Origin: Bacteroidetes bacterium 43-93 | GTDB taxonomy: Bacteria > Bacteroidota > Bacteroidia > Chitinophagales > Chitinophagaceae | Assembly (NCBI GenBank): GCA_001897855.1 | Contig: MKUO01000023.1 | Span: forward strand, 1-64,000 | Direction: 5' to 3' | Length of the DNA stretch: 64,000 nt | In this document: positions 17,059 through 25,303 of the stretch, piece after piece | Layout of the letters: every line of letters begins with the position of its first letter | Numbering within the stretch: position 1 is the stretch's first letter | The notes under the pieces: model-generated | Database searches by the model: none | What the model saw: only the letters and a program-made list of their open reading frames with translations | Told to the model about the DNA's origin: nothing | Position numbers and translations under genes: made by a program

Positions 17059-18003
17059 ATGTCTGTAGATATATCCATAGTAGTACCCTTATACAACGAA
17101 GAGGAATCCCTGCCGGAACTGGTGGACTGGATAGAACGTGTGTGCGCGGAACATGGATATTCGCATGAGATCATCATGATAGATGACGGAAGCACAGACA
17201 GCAGTTGGAACGTCATCAAACAACTGGCAAAGGATTATACCGCGGTAAAGGGCATCAAATTTCAACGCAATTACGGAAAGAGCGCCGCACTGAATGAAGG
17301 TTTCAAAGCGGCCAAAGGCAATGTGGTTATTACCATGGATGCCGACCTGCAGGATAGTCCCGATGAGATACCGGAACTATACCGTATGGTGACCGCCGAA
17401 GGGTATGACCTGGTGAGCGGTTGGAAAAAAGTACGACACGATAACGCGCTTACTAAAAACCTGCCTTCTAAGCTTTATAATGGCGTCAACAGGTGGATAT
17501 CAGGCATAAAGCTGCATGATATGAACTGCGGCCTGAAAGCTTACAAAAAGAAAGTAGTAAAAAGCATAGAAGTATATGGCGAGATGCACCGGTTTATACC
17601 AGTGCTTGCCAAGTCTGCCGGCTTCCGTACAATTGGCGAAAAAGTAGTGGTACACCGTGCCCGTAAATATGGTGTTTCCAAATTTGGCTGGGAGCGTTTT
17701 ATTAATGGGTTCCTTGACCTGCTTTCTATTCAGTTCATCAGCCGCTTTGGCAAGAAGCCTATGCACTTTTTTGGGTTGCTGGGAACGATTGCTTTCTTTA
17801 TTGGCTTTGCTTCTATCATCTGGCTGGTAATAGAACGTATCAGTACAGGCGCAGATTTCGGATTGACCAACCGTGTTACTTTTTACCTGGCGCTTACTAC
17901 CATGGTCATCGGTACGCAATTTTTCCTTGCGGGATTTTTGGGCGAGCTGGTGAGCCGCAGCGCGGCAGACCGCAATAATTACCTGGTAGAAGAGCGCTTC
18001 TAG
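17059..18003 (+). CDS. Family 2 glycosyltransferase, DPM1/GtrB-like, with C-terminal membrane helices
   Basis: A 314-residue GT-A enzyme of the polyprenyl-phosphate glycosyltransferase group. The N-terminal VVPLYNEEESLPEL and IDDGSTDSS motifs, the DxD at D94-A-D96 (ITMDADLQDSPDEI) and HDMNCGLKAYKK match DPM1/GtrB/ArnC enzymes, which move a sugar from a nucleotide donor to undecaprenyl phosphate on the cytoplasmic face. Two C-terminal helices (about 234-262 and 272-300) anchor it, as in GtrB. It closes the five-gene operon. Its TAG stop overlaps the stop of the convergent TonB receptor gene in the tetranucleotide CTAG. Confidence 0.93.
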   Translation: MSVDISIVVPLYNEEESLPELVDWIERVCAEHGYSHEIIMIDDGSTDSSWNVIKQLAKDYTAVKGIKFQRNYGKSAALNEGFKAAKGNVVITMDADLQDSPDEIPELYRMVTAEGYDLVSGWKKVRHDNALTKNLPSKLYNGVNRWISGIKLHDMNCGLKAYKKKVVKSIEVYGEMHRFIPVLAKSAGFRTIGEKVVVHRARKYGVSKFGWERFINGFLDLLSIQFISRFGKKPMHFFGLLGTIAFFIGFASIIWLVIERISTGADFGLTNRVTFYLALTTMVIGTQFFLAGFLGELVSRSAADRNNYLVEERF

Positions 18004-20270
18004 TAGTGATTAATATCGATACTTATTGACGCGAAGTACCTGCGTGGCAGGAAGTTGCCAACACCCGTGCCACCGTGCGCGCTAAACTGCGTGATGCCGG
18101 TAACCTGGGCAGACTGTACATTGAAAATATTCTTTACACCCGCAGTTAACAATACACGTTTGTGATATAGCTTCTTTTGTATGGTGGCATCCATAATACT
18201 AAAGGCTGCCTGGCGGCCATTGAATTGCTGCTTGCCATCATCATCGAGAAACAGAAACGGCTGTGCGCCTGTAAGCTTATAAAACACATTAAAGTTTATG
18301 CCTGCCTTTGGCAACGAATATTGTAAGGTAGTAGTGATCTCGCTTACGTTAAAAGGATCAAAACCATTGCCCGCCTGGAATACACGCGTAAAGGAATAAC
18401 CTACCATACCGTGGAAGTTTTCATATTGTCCATCGGCCTGGGCATTTGCTATTGCATTAGCAACATGGGATGCATTCTTATAAGTATAGGCAATAGGATT
18501 AAAAGGATCAGGAATATGCACTAATGAGATCTCATTGTTCACATCATTATAATATCCTGTAAGGATAAATTGCAGGTAGTTGGATTGCTTTTCTATTGCC
18601 TGGTAAGATGCAGACAACTGCCACTGGTTGCTATGTTCTTCTTTCAGGCTATCATTCCCGGTGATATCGTGATTGGTATCTTCAAAATCGAGGTACAATT
18701 CCTTTAACGACGGAGCCCTGTATCCCTGCGCATAAGACGCACGTATCTGCATCTTTTTAAGCGGCGTGAGCAATAGATTGAATGCAGGTATCAGCGGCGG
18801 GTGGTATTTAGTATTATAGGAGCTTCTGAGTCCGGTATTCACCGTAAGCATATCGGGCAATACCACATAGGAAAGGTCTGCATAAGCAGCATAGTCTTGT
18901 ATTGTATTCGTGCGTCCGCGTAGCTTGAGGCTATTGAAAAACTGCATATTGACATCATAGCCTACGGTGTATTTAAACCTGTCGATATGATTGGTATAGC
19001 CACCCCTGAACGAATAGTCGTAAGAAGAGGTAGTATCCTGGTCGCCGGGATTAGTGGTAAGATTTTCCTGCATCGTCACCATATCTTTATTAATGGTTTT
19101 ATGCACCCGGTGATAATATGCAAAGCTGTTCTGGCTGGTCCAGTGGCCTGTCTTTCCCAAGTCGCCCTGCATAGACAAGCGGTTCAGTATTCTGTCTGTA
19201 TAAAAATAATTGTCTATAGCATAGGCTCCGAACGGATCCCAGCTACGGAGGCTGCCCCTGTCTGTTATCGTTTCCTTCATCAGGTCGGACGCAAGTGAGA
19301 GCCTGAAATGGGAAGGCGCAGTGTAGGTATAATTAAAATTGCCGATCAGTTGCTCATCTGGCTTAAATAAGAAACAGCGATTTGTATTGATGGTATCATT
19401 ATGATAACCCTTTGCCGAATCAATATTCTTCCATCCCTGGAAGAAATTGCGTGCAGCACCTATGGTCACCTGGCTGCGTTGCTTTATGGCAAATGTGAGC
19501 GAACCATCCCAGTTGTAATTATCAGTGGTAGATGCCAGCCCGCCAATATGCAGACCGAAAGGCTTGTGCTGCTGCCGGGTGATGATATTGATAACGCCGC
19601 CCATAGCATCGGTGCCGTACACTATGCTCATGGGGCCCTGCACTACTTCTATACGCTCTACATTGTACATGCTTATTTGCGACAGATCTATATTTCCATT
19701 CTCGCGGCCATTTACCGGCATACCATCTACAAGTATCTTCACCTTATCGCCACCCATGCCCTGCATGCGCATACTGGTGCCGAGTATATCACCATCGCCC
19801 GACATGCTGATGTTTAACTGCTTGGAGAGTACTTCGTTGAGGCTTACAGCACCCTGCGCCTGTATCATAGCGCGCGGTATTACCTGGTAGGCCGATAGCG
19901 CATCCTGCAATTTAGTAGGCGCGGCAACACCGGTTACTACTACTTCATTAAGTGCGCTGAATTTCTTTTGGATATAAAAGGTAGTATCCACCGGGCCTGC
20001 TGAAGCAGAGTCGTATTGAACCACGTAAGGATCGTACCCTGCAATGGTAACCTTTACTGTTGAGGGATAAGAATTGATGTCAAGCGATACTTTGCCGTTC
20101 TCGTCTGTTTGCTCTGTTTTGCTTAACAGGCTGTTCTTATAAAGATGCACATACGCAAAGGGGATAGGTTCATTATTATCCTTATCACGCACGGTGAAGT
20201 GCAGCTCCTGCGCGATGGAAGCCACCGACAGGATCAAAGGAACAATAATGATATATAGCTTGCGAAACAT
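18000..20270 (-). CDS. TonB-dependent outer-membrane receptor (probable heme/iron-type)
   Basis: A 756-residue outer-membrane transporter. It has a signal peptide (1-20), a carboxypeptidase-like regulatory domain (about 22-110; NEPIPFAYVHLYKNS), a plug domain (about 118-235; ALSAYQVIPRAMIQAQGAVS, VKILVDGMPVNGRENG, GTDAMGGVINIITR), and a 22-strand type barrel ending in ASISIDINHY with the aromatic terminus expected for BAM. It is the size of classical siderophore/heme/vitamin receptors rather than SusC. It follows a HmuY-like gene, separated by 80 bp holding a hairpin, which resembles hmuY-hmuR organisation and supports heme uptake (inference). Cobalamin or siderophores remain possible. Confidence 0.9.
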   Translation of the reverse strand: MFRKLYIIIVPLILSVASIAQELHFTVRDKDNNEPIPFAYVHLYKNSLLSKTEQTDENGKVSLDINSYPSTVKVTIAGYDPYVVQYDSASAGPVDTTFYIQKKFSALNEVVVTGVAAPTKLQDALSAYQVIPRAMIQAQGAVSLNEVLSKQLNISMSGDGDILGTSMRMQGMGGDKVKILVDGMPVNGRENGNIDLSQISMYNVERIEVVQGPMSIVYGTDAMGGVINIITRQQHKPFGLHIGGLASTTDNYNWDGSLTFAIKQRSQVTIGAARNFFQGWKNIDSAKGYHNDTINTNRCFLFKPDEQLIGNFNYTYTAPSHFRLSLASDLMKETITDRGSLRSWDPFGAYAIDNYFYTDRILNRLSMQGDLGKTGHWTSQNSFAYYHRVHKTINKDMVTMQENLTTNPGDQDTTSSYDYSFRGGYTNHIDRFKYTVGYDVNMQFFNSLKLRGRTNTIQDYAAYADLSYVVLPDMLTVNTGLRSSYNTKYHPPLIPAFNLLLTPLKKMQIRASYAQGYRAPSLKELYLDFEDTNHDITGNDSLKEEHSNQWQLSASYQAIEKQSNYLQFILTGYYNDVNNEISLVHIPDPFNPIAYTYKNASHVANAIANAQADGQYENFHGMVGYSFTRVFQAGNGFDPFNVSEITTTLQYSLPKAGINFNVFYKLTGAQPFLFLDDDGKQQFNGRQAAFSIMDATIQKKLYHKRVLLTAGVKNIFNVQSAQVTGITQFSAHGGTGVGNFLPRRYFASISIDINHY

Positions 20271-20287
20271 GGTTTCTATTTAGTTGA

Positions 20288-20324
20288 AAAAGTTCAGCCA
20301 CTTCAATCAAATGGCTGAACTTTT
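20288..20324 (-). terminator. Internal hairpin with T-run between HmuY-like gene and receptor
   Basis: AAAAGTTCAGCCA (20288-20300) and TGGCTGAACTTTT (20312-20324) form a perfect 13-bp stem with an 11-nt loop. Read on the minus strand it ends in TTTTTC, so it looks like an intrinsic terminator placed inside the operon. Partial read-through would give more HmuY-like protein than receptor. Confidence 0.75.
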
Positions 20325-20350
20325 CTATTTATTCTTCACTGGCAGCAGTA

Positions 20351-21676
20351 TTAATGCTGTACTATCAGTTTTTCATTTATTTTCCAGCTACCGTTTGTTA
20401 CCGTTACTATATAAGTGCCGGCAGCATAGTTAGCTGTGTTGATGCGTAATGCGTTCAGGCCACTGTTCAGTTTCACAGGAGTGTTTTGCATTACTTTACC
20501 GGTAATGTCTGTTACGATGAACCTTGCATCTGCCGCTTCTTTGGTATTGATCACCAGGTCTGCATTTGTTGTAGCAGGATTTGGCACCAGAGTATGTGCT
20601 GTAACGATATTGTTTACATCATGCACGTTGGTTGGAAACTGCACAATGCGTTTTGCAAATACAGCTTTGCCCTGGCTGCTTGTGAAGCCGGTAAACTTGA
20701 TCTGGTAAATAGCACCTGTATCAACAATTGTTTTAATGAAGAAAGTACCGGTTGTATCCAGATCGTAAGTAAATGTAGTTGTATTAAATACTTTCCAGTC
20801 AGAACCTATCTCGTGCATGTTATGCGTAAACGTGCGACCTGCGAATGTGGTCGTATCCGGGTTAACACCGCGAACATCAGCCACCTGCACGCCAACGTTA
20901 GATAATACACCCATTACAGGATAAGGTACTAACGGACCAGGGCCCATGTTGATGTACTCTATATAGCGTGTAAATACAACATCCCATGTCTTTTGATCAG
21001 GCTCGCGATCAACAACGGTATTGTTAACCACATCGAAGTAGCCAAAGTTCTTACTTACAAAATTCGGGCTCTTGCGGATCGTATCCTGGTGGTCGATAGT
21101 ATTGTCGAAGCTTGCTATGTGGAAAGCATAATAGATGTTAGCGGTAGGATAGCTCTCGTAATGAGAGATAGTCATTTTATAATATTGGGTATTCGCTCCG
21201 GTACCAATGGTTAGCATATACAATGAGTCGCCATCCACCATGTGACTGGTTGAATTATATTTACCCCAGCCATAATCGAATAACACACCACTTGTATTCG
21301 CATTAAATGCACCCCAATCCCAGCTGCTGTCTGAGTTGTGAAGTATTGTTTTACCTATTGTATCAGCAAATGATAACGAGGCAAACTTTGCAGTAGCGGT
21401 AGTGTGTAAAGAATAAATATTTACCGTATCCTGAACATGGTTAGCGATAATACTTACCCCACCAAAACCCGGTCCACCAGGTATCATCTCAAAGCCAAGA
21501 TGCCAGTTGGTATTAGAAACAGGCGAGCCAACTTTGCCGTTCTTCAAGCTATAGAAAACGTCATTGGCATAACCGCTGCTCATCTGCACAGAGTCTGCTA
21601 CCCAGGAAGACATCTGGGCATTGGCCTGCAGGCTGAAAAGCGTAACTGCTGAAAGTAGTAAAGTTTTTAATTTCAT
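20351..21676 (-). CDS. HmuY-like secreted protein with T9SS type A sorting domain
   Basis: A 441-residue exported protein with a signal peptide (1-20, LQANAQ). The middle has the pattern of HmuY-family heme-binding proteins: SNTNWHLGFEM near residue 57 and QKTWDVVFTRYIEYIN near 230, each followed by beta-rich sequence. The last 75 residues are a T9SS type A C-terminal domain (LVPNPATTNADLVI, then VTDITGKVMQ and YAAGTYIVTVTNG), so it should be carried to the cell surface or medium. The next gene is a TonB-dependent receptor, as in hmuYR. Heme binding is inferred from family resemblance and context; I cannot point to the axial ligands. Confidence 0.75.
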   Translation of the reverse strand: MKLKTLLLSAVTLFSLQANAQMSSWVADSVQMSSGYANDVFYSLKNGKVGSPVSNTNWHLGFEMIPGGPGFGGVSIIANHVQDTVNIYSLHTTATAKFASLSFADTIGKTILHNSDSSWDWGAFNANTSGVLFDYGWGKYNSTSHMVDGDSLYMLTIGTGANTQYYKMTISHYESYPTANIYYAFHIASFDNTIDHQDTIRKSPNFVSKNFGYFDVVNNTVVDREPDQKTWDVVFTRYIEYINMGPGPLVPYPVMGVLSNVGVQVADVRGVNPDTTTFAGRTFTHNMHEIGSDWKVFNTTTFTYDLDTTGTFFIKTIVDTGAIYQIKFTGFTSSQGKAVFAKRIVQFPTNVHDVNNIVTAHTLVPNPATTNADLVINTKEAADARFIVTDITGKVMQNTPVKLNSGLNALRINTANYAAGTYIVTVTNGSWKINEKLIVQH

Positions 21677-21698
21677 CTATGAAACGTGTTTAATTACC

Positions 21699-21706
21699 CA
21701 AAGGTA
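21699..21706 (-). promoter_or_regulatory. -7 box of the HmuY-like gene
   Basis: Minus-strand TACCTTTG, an exact TAnnTTTG match, 22 bp before the ATG at 21676. No clean TTTG at -33. I see no obvious Fur box in this 96-bp spacer. Confidence 0.5.
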
Positions 21707-21772
21707 ACCCTACCCTTTTCGATAGACCTGAAAAAAGACAAGTATTTACAATAGTATGACAGAGTTACATTG

Positions 21773-22762
21773 CTATATCCAGCCCTGGTTATGGAGGTAT
21801 TTTGCTATCTGTACCGCGTTGGTAGCAGCGCCTTTACGCAGGTTATCCGCAACTATCCAGCAATTCAGCGTATTAGGCTGGGAATAATCCCTGCGGATGC
21901 GGCCTACAAATACCTCGTCCCTGCCAGCGGCGTCCAAAGGCATTGGGTAGGCATTGCTTTTCGGATTATCTACCACTACTACACCCGGCATATTAGAAAG
22001 ATATTCCCTTACATCGTTTTCATCAAAATCCTTGTTGAGCTCTATGTTCACGCTTTCGCTGTGGCCGCCCATTACCGGTACACGTACCGTTGTAGCCGTA
22101 ACTTTGATGCTGTCATCGCCCATGATCTTGTTGGTTTCCAGTACCATTTTCATTTCTTCTTTGGTATAGCCATTATCCTGGAATACATCTATATGCGGCA
22201 ACACATTCATATCTATACGGTGTGGATATACACCCATGCCTTCGCCACCCGCACGCTGATCCATCAGTTCCTTTACCGCTTTTTGGCCGGTACCTGTAAC
22301 GGATTGATAGGTGCTCACTACCACGCGTTTGATACCATAGTGGTCGTACAATGGTTTTAATACCATTACCATTTGTATGGTGCTGCAGTTGGGGTTAGCG
22401 ATGATCAGGTCTTCCTTGGTAAGCACATTACCGTTTACTTCGGGAACAATCAATTTTTTGGTAGGATCCATGCGCCACGCAGAGGAGTTATCAATGACAT
22501 AGCAACCAATTGCTGCAAATTTCGGAGCCAGCTCGAGGGATATGCTGCCACCTGCGGAAAATATAGCCACAGCAGGCTTCATACTGATAGCGGTTTCGGC
22601 ATTTACTACTTCGTATTCCTTGCCCATGAACTTTACCTTAGTACCTACTGACCTTTCAGAGGCTACAGGAATCAGTTCTGTTACAGGAAATTGCCTTTCC
22701 TCCAGGATTTGCAACATGGTGCTGCCTACAAGGCCGGTGGCACCTACTACCGCTACGCGCAT
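21773..22762 (-). CDS. asd: Aspartate-semialdehyde dehydrogenase
   Basis: Reduces aspartyl phosphate to aspartate semialdehyde with NADPH, the branch point toward lysine/diaminopimelate and homoserine (methionine, threonine). The 329-residue protein has the NADP-binding motif GATGLVGSTM (8-17), SAGGSIS (69-75), the catalytic cysteine C126 in NPNCST, and the acid/base histidine in GGHSESV near residue 236. It is the usual length. It stands alone, divergent from a lipoprotein gene, but functionally links to the homoserine dehydrogenase encoded at 40 kb. Confidence 0.96.
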   Translation of the reverse strand: MRVAVVGATGLVGSTMLQILEERQFPVTELIPVASERSVGTKVKFMGKEYEVVNAETAISMKPAVAIFSAGGSISLELAPKFAAIGCYVIDNSSAWRMDPTKKLIVPEVNGNVLTKEDLIIANPNCSTIQMVMVLKPLYDHYGIKRVVVSTYQSVTGTGQKAVKELMDQRAGGEGMGVYPHRIDMNVLPHIDVFQDNGYTKEEMKMVLETNKIMGDDSIKVTATTVRVPVMGGHSESVNIELNKDFDENDVREYLSNMPGVVVVDNPKSNAYPMPLDAAGRDEVFVGRIRRDYSQPNTLNCWIVADNLRKGAATNAVQIAKYLHNQGWI

Positions 22763-22791
22763 TGTTATATGATGTTTTTTTAATCGGGGTG

Positions 22792-22799
22792 CAAAGATA
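22792..22799 (-). promoter_or_regulatory. -7 box of asd
   Basis: Minus-strand TATCTTTG (exact TAnnTTTG match) 29 bp before the asd start. TTTG motifs lie upstream but not at canonical spacing. Confidence 0.5.
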
Positions 22800-22864
22800 A
22801 GTAAAGCAAAACAAACCCCATTTGTAGGTTTGATTGTATCGCTTTATATCATAACTTACTATCA

Positions 22865-23395
22865 TTGAAGTATTTTCTTTACATATTCGTTTTCTTGCTA
22901 CCGATCCTTACAGGTTGCTATGCAGTATTACCTGCAAAACATGATGATATGGTAGCAATAACAAAGGATAACCTTAAGAGCCTCAACGGACTTTATAATA
23001 ATATCTCAGATACAGAGAGTTTGCATCGGGTATCCAATTTATGGAGTGACATCAATCATATGAGTTATAAGGCAGAGATTCACGGCACGAGGCAAGAAAT
23101 AAAGCTACATGTATTGAATGATAAGCGGATAAATGTTACATTATTCAGCGATAGCCTACAATACAATCGCATTTTGAAAGGCAAAGTAAAAGGTGGTTAT
23201 TTTGTCACCAGGAAGAAGTTCCTATTTATTGGCATTCCACTTTTTTTGAATATAGAAAAGAGTTTGAAGATGCAATTTGCGCTTACTCATGACAGTAATT
23301 TATTGGTAGATATTAAGGCCGGAGACTACGCAGCAATTCTTATGGCTGCTGGTCAAACAAGCAAAAGACAAGAACAATATAAAAAGGTAAAATAA
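22865..23395 (+). CDS. Hypothetical lipoprotein
   Basis: A 176-residue protein that starts with a TTG and has a lipoprotein signal peptide with lipobox LTGC (cysteine 18), so it should be lipid-anchored. The rest has no motif I recognise; it is predicted mainly beta with a WSDINHMSYKAEI segment and a short hydrophobic LFIGIPLFLN stretch (about 120-129). Starting at TTG is needed to include the signal peptide; the next ATG lies past the lipobox. It is a single gene ending at a shared terminator. Function unknown. Confidence 0.75.
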   Translation: MKYFLYIFVFLLPILTGCYAVLPAKHDDMVAITKDNLKSLNGLYNNISDTESLHRVSNLWSDINHMSYKAEIHGTRQEIKLHVLNDKRINVTLFSDSLQYNRILKGKVKGGYFVTRKKFLFIGIPLFLNIEKSLKMQFALTHDSNLLVDIKAGDYAAILMAAGQTSKRQEQYKKVK

Positions 23396-23419
23396 AAGCC
23401 CTGCGTTGCAGGGCTTTTA
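23393..23419. terminator. Bidirectional terminator
   Basis: TAAAAGCCCTGC and GCAGGGCTTTTA form a 12-bp stem with a 3-nt GTT loop, flanked by A-run and T-run. It overlaps the stop codon of the plus-strand lipoprotein gene and also serves the convergent M2 peptidase gene. Confidence 0.9.
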
Positions 23420-23422
23420 TTA

Positions 23423-25237
23423 TTATAAATGTTCAGGTAATGTGTACTTGCGTCCTTTGTTTTGCTCCTGCAGCCAGCTTACCAATGGCTGGAAGTATTC
23501 GAGCATTGCTTTAGCATTCAGTTCATCGCCTGTAGATTCTTTCAACACTTTGCGCCAGTCTTTAGAAGCGCCCGGGTATTGTATTTTTTTCAGGAAGTCG
23601 CCGATACCTTTCTGTCCGTAATAGTTGGTAGCGCGCGGATCCTGGTGCAGGATCTCTTTAGCAATATGGTTGTGCAACTGGTATAAGATCACATAAGACA
23701 ATGCATAGTCGTAATACTGTGCAGGGTCGTCATTGATATGCGTTTTAGTTGCCGCATCACAATATTCTTCGCCACGGTTTGTTGGTGGCACAACACCCTG
23801 GTATTTTTTAGTAAGCTCCCACCATTTGGCGTTGAACTGATCTGCAGGCAGATTATCTACGTACAGTGATTTTTCAAAATTGCTCATAGTACCTGATGAG
23901 AAGAAGATAAATACTACAGAGTTCAATGCTTCTTTCAACAGCGACTGGATGCTGTCTGTCTTCACATTCGCATCAATCAATCCCCTGCCTGCCAGGTAAG
24001 GCTTTTGCATAGCAGCAAGGCCCATCATGGTACCGATAGCTTCGTGATAAGCACGGTTAGCACCCTGGCGCAGCAGTGGTGGTACATCTTTATTGGTATA
24101 AGTAAGGTAGTAGTAGATATGGCCCAGCTCGTGGTTAGCAGTTTCATACCATTCTGCATTGTTCTCTACACTCATCAGGCTGCGCACATCGTGATCCAGA
24201 TCCATATGCCATGCAGATGCGTGGTTGTTCTTTTTCACATTACTATCTGCGGGATAAGGATAGAGGCTTGATTTCTGCCAGAAGGTTTGCGGCAATGGCT
24301 GATAACCAATGCTGGTATATAATTCTTCGCCTTGTTTCACGATCCATTCCGGTGTTTTTGTTTTCAGCACCTTATCCAGATCAATACCTTTTACTGTTAC
24401 TTCAGAGCTCCAGTCCTGCGCCCAGCGGTTTGGCAGCCAGTGTGCAGGCAGATAATCAGGCACTTCTTTTTGGCCATATTTTTTTGCCAGCTCATAACGC
24501 ATCCATGTATGCAGTTCCCTGTAGAGCGGGTATAGCTCATTCATCAGGCGATCCATTGTCTGCATCATCTCGTCTGTCTTCATTCCGTAATCACTCACCT
24601 GGTAGGTAAAGAAATCATGGTATCCCAAAGCCTGTACGGTTTGGTTGCGCAGATCGCGCAGTTGCACCAATCCACCTTTCAGTGTTTTACCTACTTCTTT
24701 ACTTGCTTCCCATGCTGCAAGGCGGCTATTTACATTGTTCTCCGCCTTCAATACACTATCCAGGTAATTGGTGCTTGTCTTCTTACCATTGAACATATAC
24801 TGGTAGCCATAGAGCAGGCGTGTTTGTTCATTCTCTGCCTTGATGCGTTTCTTTACCACATCTGCTATCGTCTGCGGATTATTGGCAGCATTGTACAAGA
24901 TCAATTCCAGTTGCTTTACCTGTATATCCGTCAGCTTATCTTTTTGCTCCAGGAATTTTTTAGCCTGTTCTATATTTTCCTTACTACCGGTAAATGCAGC
25001 CATCGCCTCATCAGCTTTTTGTGCATTGATCGTATTGGTAGAATCTCCCTCAACGATCTCGGTATTTGATTTCCATTGTGCCTCCTGCTCGGCAGTATAG
25101 AGCTTTACATATTGGGTAGTATAGCTATCTATAAATTGCTGTGCATCCTGCGTGCCGGTTTTGTTTTCGCCGGTATTACTGCTACAGGAAAATAATGTAC
25201 AGGCACACAGTGCCAGTATGGGCAAATATTGCTTCAT
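23423..25237 (-). CDS. M2-family metallopeptidase (ACE-like), lipoprotein
   Basis: A 604-residue zinc peptidase of the angiotensin-converting-enzyme family, which releases C-terminal dipeptides. The zinc motif HELGH lies at 369-373, preceded by WYETAN, with the third ligand Glu about 24 residues on in YHEAIGTMMGLA. RGEEYCDAATKTH and YQLHNHIAKEI near the end are also family-like. The start is placed at 25237 because it gives a lipoprotein signal with lipobox LFSC (cysteine 18); the open frame runs 14 codons further up but through a dyad. It is likely anchored in the envelope. It follows an M28 peptidase gene by 66 bp and has a hairpin touching its start codon. Confidence 0.92.
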   Translation of the reverse strand: MKQYLPILALCACTLFSCSSNTGENKTGTQDAQQFIDSYTTQYVKLYTAEQEAQWKSNTEIVEGDSTNTINAQKADEAMAAFTGSKENIEQAKKFLEQKDKLTDIQVKQLELILYNAANNPQTIADVVKKRIKAENEQTRLLYGYQYMFNGKKTSTNYLDSVLKAENNVNSRLAAWEASKEVGKTLKGGLVQLRDLRNQTVQALGYHDFFTYQVSDYGMKTDEMMQTMDRLMNELYPLYRELHTWMRYELAKKYGQKEVPDYLPAHWLPNRWAQDWSSEVTVKGIDLDKVLKTKTPEWIVKQGEELYTSIGYQPLPQTFWQKSSLYPYPADSNVKKNNHASAWHMDLDHDVRSLMSVENNAEWYETANHELGHIYYYLTYTNKDVPPLLRQGANRAYHEAIGTMMGLAAMQKPYLAGRGLIDANVKTDSIQSLLKEALNSVVFIFFSSGTMSNFEKSLYVDNLPADQFNAKWWELTKKYQGVVPPTNRGEEYCDAATKTHINDDPAQYYDYALSYVILYQLHNHIAKEILHQDPRATNYYGQKGIGDFLKKIQYPGASKDWRKVLKESTGDELNAKAMLEYFQPLVSWLQEQNKGRKYTLPEHL

Positions 25238-25272
25238 TATTATAGATTTTTGAAAGCGTAAATCTATAATAA
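25237..25272 (-). promoter_or_regulatory. 13-bp inverted repeat abutting the M2 peptidase start codon
   Basis: TTATTATAGATTT (25237-25249 on plus) and AAATCTATAATAA (25260-25272) are perfectly complementary with a 10-nt loop. In the mRNA the hairpin ends on the A of the ATG. There is no T-run after it, so it is not an intrinsic terminator; translational control, mRNA processing or an operator are possible. Confidence 0.6.
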
Positions 25273-25303
25273 ACTTCACTAAGATGATGAGTTAGAAACA
25301 GGG

